A stretch of DNA of 31,758 nucleotides, taken from positions 820,903 to 852,660 of the forward strand of contig WELB01000003.1 in assembly GCA_009602725.1 (NCBI GenBank), given 5' to 3'. Below are positions 9,463-17,481 of the stretch, in pieces. Positions within the stretch are counted from its first letter, which is position 1, and the number at the start of each line of letters is the position of its first letter. Position numbers and translations under genes: made by a program. The stretch is from Spirogloea muscicola. Its lineage: Eukaryota; Streptophyta; Zygnematophyceae; Spirogloeales; Spirogloeaceae. The notes under the pieces are model-generated. The model saw nothing but the letters and a program-made list of their open reading frames with translations, was not told the origin of the DNA and did not search any database.

Positions 9463-9493
9463 GCGAGGGGGCTCGCTTCTCACAGCCCTTGCC
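9438..9493 (+). repeat. Tandem duplication, period 31 bp, at the junction with the RT region
   Basis: GGGCTCGCTTCTCACAGCCC plus CTTGCC occurs at 9438-9462 and 9469-9493, separated by GCGAGG. The recognisable reverse-transcriptase reading frame begins directly after the second unit, so this marks a rearrangement breakpoint. Confidence 0.8.
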
Positions 9494-11914
9494 CGCGACT
9501 TCGAGGCGCTCCACCAGGTGTGCCAGCTCCTCGCTCGCGACCAGGTCGCAGCCAGCATTTGTGACGTCCTGTGCACCAGTACACTGCTGGCGCTCAGCAA
9601 GACCGGCGGGGGGTCCAGCCCATCGCCATTGGGGAGGTGGTCTACCGTCTGGTGGGGCGCGCGCTCTGGCAACAGCATGCGGGGCAGGCCCAAGCACACC
9701 TGGCCCCCCAACAGTTTGGCGCGGGGCTGCGGAGCGGCGGTGAGACGGTCGTGCACGGCGTACGGGCCGCCTTGGACCTGCACCCCGAGTGGGTGGCCCT
9801 GGCAGTCGACGTCCGCAATGCATTCAACTGCGTTGATCGGGATGTCATCGTGGAGGAGCTGAGGGAGGCCTTCCCCAGCCTTCTCCCCTTCTCAGGCTGG
9901 GGTACGGTCAGCCATGCGACCTGCTGTGGCGGACGGGGGGTGGTGAGGTGGAGACCCTCCAGTCCACCAGGGGCGCGCGCCAAGGGGATCCACTGGCGGG
10001 GTTCTATTACGCGCTGGCACACCATCGCGCGCTCCAGGCAACGGCCGCGGCTCACTTATGCGTCCTTGAGCCGACGTACGCTGATGACACCACTCTGGTG
10101 GGCCCGCCAGCGGACATCGTGGCAGCCTTTGCCACCCTCCAAGTGCAGCTGAGCGCGATTGGCCTGGACATTGGGGTGGACAAATGCACCGCCTGGTCCC
10201 CTGCGGGCTTGCCAGCCCACCTGTGCCTGCCCTTGGGCTGCCAGACACCAGCCGGGGGCCTCACCCTCCTCGGCATCCCCCTAGGCGCACCTGCCTTTGT
10301 GACGGAGCAGCTGCAGGCGCGGCTGCAGGAACACCTCAGGCCTGCGGACCTGCTCCACACGCTGCAAGACATGCAGCTGGCGACCACTATGCTGACCCGC
10401 TGCACCACGCAGCTGCCACAATATCTGGCCCGCACCGTGCCTCCCTCATCGGCGGTGAAGGCAGCGTATGCGGCCTTTGACTCCGGCATCTTGGCGTCCG
10501 CAGCCACCCTCGTGCAGCACCCCACGTTTCTCACCTCACCAGCTGCGCTGCTGCAGGCCAGCCTGCCAACCAGTCGTGGCGGCTTGGGATGCCGCTCATT
10601 TGCCCGCGTCTGTGAGGCGGCCTACGTGGGGAGCTGGGCGCAGGTTGCAGCCCCCATGTGCCAGCGCTTCATCGTTCATGGCCAGCGCGCCCTGGTGCGG
10701 GCGGCAGCTGAAGTGGAGGCTGGCCAGCTACCCTTCCAGGTCGACCTCCGTTCTGCCCGCGACGGGCTCCTGGCGGTCCACCCCCACATGTCGGAACAGG
10801 CCGTCCCCTTCATTAACCTCGCCCACACCCCCGACCTGCGTGCCCAGGCACGCTTCACGGCGTTGGTTGAAAGAGCGGCCGCTGACCAGGTGGTGGAGCT
10901 TCTCCCTCTGTCTGACCACCGCGGGCGTGCCAGGCTCCTGTCAGCCACTTCCCCAGGGGCGGCGGCGTGGGTGTAAGCGCTCCACTCTACGCGGAGCTAA
11001 CCATGCCCGATGAGGTCTTTAGGACGGCGGTCCACCGGCTCTTGAGCCTCCTCCCTCCCTGCCTCGTCGGCGTCCCTCAGTGCGAGTGCGGTGCCCGTCT
11101 TGCCGACCCTGCGGAGCTGGCTGCGCATATGCTCCGTTGCGCGCACGGGGGCGAGCGGACCGCTTCCCACGATCTCCTCCGAGATGGTATGCAGGGGGTG
11201 TTTATGGAGGCGGGCTTCAAGGTGGCTGTGGAGAACTCCTCAATGATGCTCATCCAGCTGGGCGCGGACGGCCAGCCCCATACACGGCACGCCGACCTGG
11301 TCGCCATCCAGCCCGGCGGCGGTCCCCGCTTCATCGCCGACGCGATGACAACTGACTGCTTCGACTCCGTCAATCCCACCAGATCGGCGTCCTTTGCAGG
11401 GCACGCGGTCGGCCTGGCGGCCCGGGGCAAGGAGCGAAAGTATGCTGATCACCCGGTAGGTGATGAGTTCGCGGCCCTGGCGATGGATGTCCACGGTGCT
11501 TTCAGCAGCCGCTGGCTGGATCTCCTTCAGCAGCTTGCCCGTCAGGCCATTGATCGGCGGCCGGGTCTGCCAGGGGCGATGCCGGGCTTCAATGCCGCCG
11601 GTTCGCTCGCCCAAGTCTTCCGCATGCGCCTGGCGGTATCGTTCCAGCGTTCCCTTGCCCACGCCGTCCACACGCGCAGGCCTTGCAATGGCCGCCTCCT
11701 CTGGACCTCGGCGAAATATCTGTTTCCCTGCAGCGAGCTACTCAGACCTGATGGTGCTCACTCGCGGGTACTGAGCTTCCCTCTGCATCGTCTAGTGTTT
11801 GCAGTGTTTTGTAGTGTAGTCCTTTTTGGGCAATTCTCTCTTTGGCTTTGGACATTGTCCACTCTTTTTGGGCTGGCTTTGCCAGCCCCTCTCTCTATGG
11901 GCGAGCTCTTTCTT
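9494..11914 (+). pseudogene. Non-LTR retrotransposon, RT plus zinc knuckle plus restriction-like endonuclease, frameshifted
   Basis: Reading starts RDFEALHQVCQLLARDQV. It then shows motif A (ALAVDVRNAFNCVDR, Asp codon 9808-9810), motif B (ARQGDPLAGFYYALA), the catalytic YADD (10077-10088), and a long thumb/linker region. After these come a C-x-C-x12-H-x3-C knuckle (Cys codons 11081 and 11087, His 11126, Cys 11138) and an endonuclease-like block (TRHADLVAI then RFIADAMTT; Asp codons 11294 and 11339) of the PD-(D/E)xK type found C-terminally in R2/NeSL-like elements. A conserved ~100-codon tail ends SDLMVLTRGY-stop (11774). Four frame breaks disable it: an indel in the G-run at 9608-9613, a one-base loss near 9893, about two extra bases near 10974, and one near 11678. 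The 3' UTR runs to about 11914 and ends GGGCGAGCTCTTTCTT. I recognise no 5' end. Clade not assigned; similar RTs are common in green algae. Confidence 0.88.
11870..11888 (+). other. Conserved 3' UTR stem-loop of the retrotransposon family
   Basis: GGGCTGG (11870-11876), loop CTTTG, CCAGCCC (11882-11888). The same stem occurs at 7037-7055 with the same loop. It also occurs, as the minus-strand 3' UTR of other copies, at 7258-7276, 16545-16563 and 16802-16820, where the loop has changed completely (AACAA on the plus strand). An invariant stem with a free loop near the 3' end suggests an RT recognition structure. Confidence 0.65.
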
Positions 11915-11929
11915 TCCTTTCTCTTTCTC

Positions 11930-12198
11930 TTTGGTGGCTCGAGCTCCTTCACTGCCTATCACGCAGCGCCGTGTTCCGATGTCACCAAGGGGAGCAGGCC
12001 GAATTGAACGCGGCAGGCCCAGTTGTATCGCATGCGCCCCAGTATCGCCTCAGTATCTCAGTATAGCTGAACGGTCAATAGCACATTCGTTGCATCTGCG
12101 TGCCGGTCACGCCCTGGCTGCAGCCTCAAGCGATAAACAGGGGACCTGCTACCGGGACTAATTTTTCTGACCTGCGCCTGCTCATCATGAAGTACTGA
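11930..12198 (+). mobile_element. Degenerate retrotransposon copy D, directly downstream of the long copy
   Basis: Beginning about 16 bp after the long copy ends, the sequence reads WLELLHCLSRSAVFRC…GEQAELNAAG, then after frame breaks HSLHLRAGHALAAAS and SDLRLLIMKY-stop (12169-12198). It aligns with copies A and B, in the same orientation as the long copy. Several stops and indels show it is old. Confidence 0.75.
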
Positions 12199-12721
12199 GC
12201 ACACAGTGGCCACGTCGCTGTGTGTTTAGCACTTCCATTGCCCCTTCCAATATTTTCTAATTGCTTTGAAGGGCTGGCCAATTGCAGCCATCGCCCTTGA
12301 GTGGAAAAGGTCTATTTTTCGGTTGAATGAGCTTAATTTCTTCTTCCCGGCCGCTACTTAATCCGATGTGCACCTGCCGACTAGATTTTATTGAGCATGC
12401 ATTCGCAGGGATCACAGAGATTAGTCACGTGTTTTGACACCTTCTAATAATTTCAGACCTTGAATGGTCGTTTGGGCTAGCCTCTCACATTGGAAGAGGT
12501 GTTTCACTTCTTTGGACTTTAAGCCTCAGGCTACGACATCCTTCTGCAACATAGTTGGACTACGATGTGATAGCAGTAATCAACTTGCCATTTGCATAAG
12601 ACGGGAGCAAATGAAGATATTTGAAGTGTTGGGAAGATTTCGTGTATTTGAAACAAACGAAGGCCAAATGGCCAAGTACAAAGGCAAACACATCTAAAGA
12701 CCTACATAACTACAGCAGATT

Positions 12722-12771
12722 GACCCGCTCAGTAACCACGGGTCAAAACAGAAAGGTCGCTAATCGATGCC
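12722..12771 (-). mobile_element. Relic of a retrotransposon C-terminus
   Basis: The minus strand encodes SISDLSVLTRGY-stop, the terminal peptide of the retrotransposon family, and matches 240-289 at 40 of 50 bases. Upstream codons do not align with other copies. Confidence 0.6.
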
Positions 12772-12873
12772 TGAATACTGGAAGTCAGATGCGAAAGGTT
12801 GGGAGGAGGGAAAGGAAGAGGACTGTGGCAGGAAGGACTCGAGAAGTCGCTCTGTACGGTGTAGTCATGTACA

Positions 12874-12906
12874 TGCGTGCGTGCGTGCGTGCGTGCGTGC
12901 CATACG

Positions 12907-12941
<35 letters not shown>
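12874..12941. repeat. TGCG tetranucleotide microsatellite
   Basis: About 16 TGCG/GTGC units, interrupted once by CATAC (12901-12905). Translations of it (ARTHARTH…) are artefacts. Confidence 0.98.
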
Positions 12942-13021
12942 CAAAAGAAGGTAGGCGCTCTGTTGAGTAGGGAGATAGTGCTAACATTGTTAACAACTCG
13001 CATGCAGCACTGCATATAATT

Positions 13022-13068
13022 CTTTGTCTTAATACTCTGGCTTCGGAAGCCAGAATGTTAAGACAAAG
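13022..13068. repeat. 23 bp inverted repeat with almost no loop
   Basis: Arms 13022-13044 (starting CTTTGTCTTAA) and 13046-13068 pair at 21 of 23 positions around one unpaired base. It could be a transposon end, an old foldback or a transcribed hairpin. Nothing nearby decides between these. Confidence 0.8.
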
Positions 13069-13921
13069 ATAGGAGCAAATGCAATGACTGAAAAGTCAAT
13101 AAGATCAAGCAGCACTCGTGAGGATGTCGGACGAACATAGACCTTACAAATCCACTCTTTAGGATGCAATTTCATGGTAATCAAATTTGTACAGAAAAGG
13201 AGATGCTTTACCCCCAATCCATGACTAAGATGCATGTCTCTTAACACCACCACCAGTGAGAAAGAATCAACGTAGAAATGTCAAGTCAACTATCTACATT
13301 TCACAAGTGTGTGCATGTAATTATTCAAAAATTGTTAGCTAAGAGTTCAAAGAGTGGGGCTACTTTCTAGCACAATCTACTGCCGTTTTTATGGATTTAA
13401 ATGCCCCACAAAATACATCCCATTGCTCCAAAGTCATGCTAATGCCTGCACAAGTCGAGCTCATTACTATGAATTGCCATCCATGTTTGGCTGTTGAGAG
13501 TCAAGTATTAGCTTGGACAATGAAGACTGTACAACAAAGGTTATATGCAATGTGAAGGGCTCCAGTAGCTGGCACTCGGAGGAGTGTGCCAAGAAAGAAG
13601 GAGTGTGCTTGCTTGGTTTTGAAGCAGGATGCAGCTGGCCATTCTTCACATGGTACTTTCGGAATGACACGAGTTGCTGGGTCTTACCCTCAATCAGTGT
13701 TTGTTACAAACCATTTCGGCGATAACTGCCACAGAAATAAGCACACGTCAACATGGACATCATAGTACACTAGAGAGGAGCGTTGTCAACTTGATCACCA
13801 TTGGAGCGCTGCACACTGCAGTCTCCACGCCTGGAGGTCGTCTCATGCTTGATTACGGCGTCCTAGAAGCAAATGCATCGAGATCTCACAGAATAATATA
13901 GAAGTGTAAATAGGCTTCCTG

Positions 13922-14458
13922 TCATATTCCAGCTGCTTGACGAGTCCACTCATCCATGATAGGGCAGGCTTGCTTGCTCTGTATTGACGCGTGGTGGTAA
14001 GGAGATAGTTTGCCTACAGTCACCTCGCAAAGAATCTCGCCACCACCTTCAAGCTTTGGGAACGCTTTCCGCTGTAAGGCTAGAATTGGCCTCCCTTTGC
14101 GCACCTCGCGCCTTCTCTCTTTCCGCTTAGTCATGCTGCCACTCATGAATACAGCAGGTGGCTTCCTCTTGCGGCCAGATGCTACACCATTAGCGCCTCT
14201 GTCATCCGCTGCTCCTGCTGGTTCGGTCGCTCGCGGGACGCTCGCGCACGTCCCCGCCGCGCCCCCGCCATTGAAGGCAATGCGGTCGTACGCCAGGTCG
14301 CGCACCATCCTCCTTTGCGTCTCCGTGAGTGCGACGCCCATGCTTGCCTCCACTAGTGTGCAGATCTTGAGCACGCTGAGCTCGTCCAGGTCGCCGGTCG
14401 CTAGAAGCGCCCTGACGGGTTGGCGGAAGCGCTCGTCGTCGTCGTCGCCGCCGGCCAT
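13922..14458 (-). CDS. DEK_C-domain-containing small basic protein
   Basis: Single open frame of 178 codons from ATG 14458 (MAGGDDDDERFRQPVRALL) to the stop at 13922. An upstream in-frame ATG at 14521 would add 21 alanine/proline-rich residues; I prefer 14458 because the domain begins just after it. Residues about 8-60 (FRQPVRALLATGDLDELSVL…GVALTETQRRMVRDLAYDRI) have the pattern of the DEK C-terminal domain: a short helix, a leucine-rich helix, then G-V-x-L-T and a final helix. That fold binds DNA in DEK and similar nuclear proteins. A linker and a basic stretch (SGRKRKPP, MTKRKERRREVRKGR) that could act as a nuclear localisation signal follow. The last ~30 residues are unconvincing; GTGACTG inside CEVTVG could be a splice donor, so the true 3' end may differ. 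Role in chromatin inferred from the domain only. Confidence 0.65.
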   Translation of the reverse strand: MAGGDDDDERFRQPVRALLATGDLDELSVLKICTLVEASMGVALTETQRRMVRDLAYDRIAFNGGGAAGTCASVPRATEPAGAADDRGANGVASGRKRKPPAVFMSGSMTKRKERRREVRKGRPILALQRKAFPKLEGGGEILCEVTVGKLSPYHHASIQSKQACPIMDEWTRQAAGI

Positions 14459-14540
14459 GGCCGCCGCACCCCGCGGCGCCTCTCCCCTAGGTGGAGCAGG
14501 CCACAAGCGAGCTGCCGGCAAGCCCCAGTGTGGTAGCTGA

Positions 14541-15653
14541 CCGCGCGAGGCAGGGAAAGATCAGTCCCGATGGTGCATGAGCCTGTGCATGCTGCAGACA
14601 GGCTGACATATGACGTTGCAAAGACGACAGATTAAAAAGGGGAGCCAGTCTGCTCCCCCTGCTGCTCTGGACGCATGGTCATGGGTCCTCATGCAAGTTG
14701 TGGAGGTTGTCAAGCCACCAAGTCCTTAACACCGCGCGGTCGTCAATTGCCAGCACAACTTTAAGTTGCCTCCGTATTCCTGCATGCGATGGCAAATATG
14801 ATAAGCAGGAAAGGTGATTGGGAGCCGCGTGGCGTTGCCCAAATCGTTCTGCTTGATCACCCATGTAATGCTTGTGACCTGCTGTAAATATATATCCGAA
14901 TTGAGAATACAGCCCACGCTCTACAGGAGCAGGGCATAAATACATATGCAGGACTGTGAGGGGTGATAAGAGCAGCTAGTCGCAGTTGACATTTTTGAAT
15001 TATTTTGACGTGGTGTTTTGACATGGTGCTCCCAAGTTTATTTTGTGTACATAAGTACGAATGTAATGTTCCTACTTCTGCATCTTGAGCGGCAAGTGGG
15101 CCATCCCATGGTGTATGAATTTGAAGTTCCAACCTTGGATCAAAGCTGTGGGGCATTAGTTCGTGTCTGTTCGTTTTGCGTCAAACTCAAATAGCTGACA
15201 ATGTGCATAATTCCAACCAGCCTTTCTACTCAGCGTCAAGAGTCTTGGCCATCACGTGTAGTATGGAAAACTTTCGTGTCTTTGAAACAAACCGTAGTAT
15301 GGCACCCGCATTGTTGTTGATATCAAGCTCCGGAAGAGCTTCGTTGAATATTTTTGAGCATAAATAGCATAGCCACAAGGTTTTTTGGCTTAGAGCCAAA
15401 GTTATTTGTCAACAAGATGCATTTTCTCCTAATGACCAGCGAGAGATGCTTATCAGTCCACGGACGATGCCTCAACGACTGACGAGAGTCACACGATTTT
15501 GTTTGCTTAGAACCAAACTCGTTCGTCAACAAGAGCAATACTCCTTGCTAGCCAGCAAGCATAAAGCCAGCGAGACATGCTAATCAGCCTGCAGCCGCTG
15601 CCATCGTCTCACAAGAATAAGGGGTTTCACCTGTAAAAGAGCAGCGGTCTATC
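14541..15653. other. Intergenic region upstream of DEK_C gene, to the tRNA
   Basis: No exon was recognised. It includes the presumed DEK_C promoter (next to 14541) and a diverged tandem repeat at 15381-15590. A 20-odd bp stretch around GTGTCTTTGAAACAAAC (15275-15295) resembles 12642-12662 and may be a dispersed repeat. Confidence 0.5.
15381..15590. repeat. Two diverged tandem units of about 116 bp, each with a small hairpin
   Basis: Unit 1 begins at 15381 (TTTTTTGGCTTAGAGCCAAA) and unit 2 at 15497 (TTTTGTTTGCTTAGAACCAA). Both share GTCAACAAGA, CTCCT, CCAGCGAGA and ATGCT-ATCAG in order. Unit 1 contains the exact inverted repeat TTTGGCT-TAG-AGCCAAA; unit 2 keeps a shorter GTTTG/CAAAC. Confidence 0.7.
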
Positions 15654-15725
15654 GCCGGCCGGGGGGCTCGAACCCCCGACCACAAGGTTAAGAGCCTTGC
15701 GCTCTACCGACTGAGCTAGGCCGGC
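15654..15725 (-). tRNA. trnK-CUU: tRNA-Lys (anticodon CUU)
   Basis: The 72 nt minus-strand sequence folds as a complete cloverleaf. The acceptor stem GCCGGCC/GGCCGGC is fully paired. The D arm is GCTC-AGTCGGTA-GAGC and the anticodon arm CAAGG-CTCTTAA-CCTTG, giving anticodon CTT. The variable loop is TGGTC and the T arm GGGGG-TTCGAGC-CCCCC, an intact B box. No intron is present and CCA is not encoded, as expected for a nuclear tRNA gene. A short T-run on the minus strand (15634-15638) can end Pol III transcription. It reads lysine AAG, the commoner Lys codon in GC-rich genomes. Confidence 0.97.
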
Positions 15726-15779
15726 CGTCGATTTCACATCGCACGGCTACGGATTGTGGGGATTGAGTGAAGCCCGCCA

Positions 15780-15832
15780 CCCGACATTCGTCGGGCTAGC
15801 GCACCGCTGTTCGTGCCAGCGGCAGGTGGTGC
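15780..15832. other. Pair of adjacent hairpins beside the tRNA
   Basis: Hairpin 1: CCCGAC-ATTC-GTCGGG (15780-15795). Hairpin 2: CCGCTG (15804-15809) pairs with CAGCGG (15817-15822), and the outer GCACC/GGTGC can extend it. They lie about 55 bp upstream of the tRNA 5' end. A structured small RNA is possible but no snoRNA box was identified. Confidence 0.35.
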
Positions 15833-16504
15833 CATATATTATATCCTAAGACGTTAGTGATGTGGGGGTTGTGACTGAGCACCTGTTGGTTGCCATGGCC
15901 TTGGCTTCAGGCTTAGGAACCGCTTCGCCTAGGCAATCGCACCCCTCGGAAAAGCTTCTTCTTCTGGAGTACGCGTGTCCACCTTTCTTTGGCATCGCAA
16001 CTAGACCGAGGGGGAGGAGGGCCAGCATGCCGATGGCTGTCCTGGCGAGGCAAGACAGTCACAGTGTCCGAGTGTATTGCCGCCAAGCGCACATCCTTTC
16101 ATCTGCTCGAGGTCCGGTCCTGCCGCATCCTGAGCCGCTAGGCACCCCGGCAGACGGAGGGACAGGACTCTCGCTGCTTCCAGAGTTTAGGGCTATGAGC
16201 GGCCAGTCGGCCGGTGATCCAGGGCCTCTCTTGGCCGAGAAGGCAAAGTGATTGGGCAGTCTTCAAGAAGAGGCCTTAAGACTTAGTGTCAGACATAGCC
16301 GATGGCCAAGAAAAAGATGTGGCTATGCTAGAAGCAGCAAGTCTCCTAATTGGACTAGCTATGGCCCTTGACCTTGTCCATGCTCTTTTGGTCCCCCCTC
16401 CACCTGTCGCCCAATGGCACATTGGGTTCGTTGGCTCCGTAGCTTGACCTGTTGCGCTCACTCGTGGTCACTCGTGGGTACTGGTGAGGAGTGGTGACCC
16501 CCTT
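15833..16504. other. Unassigned region with a probable retrotransposon C-terminal relic
   Basis: A 129-codon open frame at 15862-16251 has no recognisable domain and is not called. Bases 16446-16487 read DLLRSLVVTRGYW-stop, resembling the family terminal peptide SDLxLLTRGY with a duplicated CTCACTCGTGG; this suggests another decayed 3' end just before the two mini-insertions. Confidence 0.4.
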
Positions 16505-16606
16505 GCTTTTCTAAAAGAAGAAAGTGCTCGCCCATTGAGAATAGGGGCTGGAACAACCAGCCCGAAAAAGAATGAACAGAGTACGAGAAGGGGGCTTTTC
16601 TAAAAG
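16505..16606 (-). mobile_element. 76 bp retrotransposon 3'-end insertion with 13 bp target-site duplication
   Basis: GCTTTTCTAAAAG occurs at 16505-16517 and 16594-16606. Between them, 16518-16593 is a copy of the family 3' UTR (minus orientation) that starts at AAGAAAGTGCTCG on the plus strand, exactly as copy B does, and includes the stem-loop. It is an extreme 5' truncation. Confidence 0.93.
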
Positions 16607-16765
16607 CCATCGGCCTGACTTGGATGATCCATTTGCACTTGTGCTCGTTCTACGTTGGGAGCCGCCGAAGGACACCGCCTGCATTGGGAGCCACAAAGGT
16701 GGGTCAGTTGATCCGGCCCGCTGGCAATTGACGCAATGGCCCAAGAAGGGCGGACGCTTAATCCC

Positions 16766-16884
16766 AAAATCCAGAAGAAAGTGCTCGCCCATTGAGAATA
16801 GGGGCTGGAACAACCAGCCCGAAAAAGAATGAACAGAGTACGAGAAGGGGGCCAGGGGCGGCGCTAAGTAACAGTAAAATCCAG
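16766..16884 (-). mobile_element. 101 bp retrotransposon 3'-end insertion with 9 bp target-site duplication
   Basis: AAAATCCAG occurs at 16766-16774 and 16876-16884. The insert (16775-16875) begins at the same base as copy B and the 16518 insert, and extends 25 bp further in the 5' direction (to GCTAAGTAACAG) than the latter. Confidence 0.93.
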
Positions 16885-17213
16885 TCCTCCGTCGAGAGAG
16901 CTCCTTGCCGCGCCAGATCACGTCCTTTGCCGCCGACGCCACCGCCGCCGCCGTCGCGCGCCGGCTCCCGTCGGCTTCCGTCCCCGGGCCGCCGGCTGTC
17001 CTCACGGCCAGCGCCCGTCGTGTGCTGCCTCTTCGGGGCAGCGTCCGGTCCTCTGCGGCATCCCCCTTGCTGCGTGCGCCTCCCGAGCAGCGCCAAGCAG
17101 AAAGGATTGCTCGTCGGCCGCTCTTCGCGGAGCCGTCTGCGGGCCTCGAGGTGGCGCGCGGCGCGGAGCACCGGGGGCCAAAGCGCTGTGGCCACAGCAG
17201 CGGTGTCGGGATC
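16885..17213. other. GC-rich unassigned sequence
   Basis: Open in more than one frame on both strands (for example 16905-17249 plus), but the translations are Arg/Ala/Pro-rich without recognisable domains. It may be a 5' UTR/promoter or a broken exon; the second mini-insertion sits at its left edge. Confidence 0.35.
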
Positions 17214-17280
17214 AGGGTTTGGTTAAGGATTTCGGGCGTAGGTTTTTGAGGGTTCAGGGTTTAAGGGGATAGGGTTCGGT
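17214..17280 (+). repeat. Degenerate telomere-like tract, G-rich on plus strand
   Basis: Contains AGGGTTTGG, GTAGGTTTTTGAGGGTT, CAGGGTTTAAGGGG and ATAGGGTTC. These are imperfect (TTTAGGG)n units, the plant/green-algal telomere type, ending about 200 bp before the kelch gene start. Confidence 0.6.
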
Positions 17281-17481
17281 GGCAGCAGATGAAGCCTGCG
17301 CGTCGCAGGCGGCCCCCTGGCTGAGTCGCGGCGGCTCCTCCCCATGAAGCCCGCGGCGCGCAGGCAGGCCCGTTGCCGGCCCAGCGCCTGGGCCGCCGGC
17401 GCGGCTGCGGCAATTGGGCTCTCGTGCTGAGGGCCAGAGCAGCGAGGCTTTGTACAGAATGCGGCCTCCCTGCTGCTGTCG

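Larger units (their letters stand above)
12199..13921. other. AT-richer spacer with no recognised gene
   Basis: Open frames are short and without family resemblance. Contents that can be named are the retrotransposon relic (12722-12771), the TGCG microsatellite (12874-12941) and the hairpin (13022-13068). Part of the right side may be the 3' UTR of the DEK_C gene, which ends at 13922 on the minus strand. Confidence 0.5.

Noticed and set aside
8637-9743. 368-codon plus-strand frame across the right arm as a host gene
   Set aside because: It runs antisense through the zinc-finger region and then through frame-broken RT sequence; its mirror image exists on the minus strand at 8208-7543.
12729-13019. 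Open frames with ARTHARTH or CVRACVRA repeats
   Set aside because: They are translations of the TGCG microsatellite and have no coding signature.
15862-16251. 129-codon plus-strand open frame
   Set aside because: No domain, repeat or coding pattern seen, and it is next to retrotransposon debris; left as unassigned sequence.
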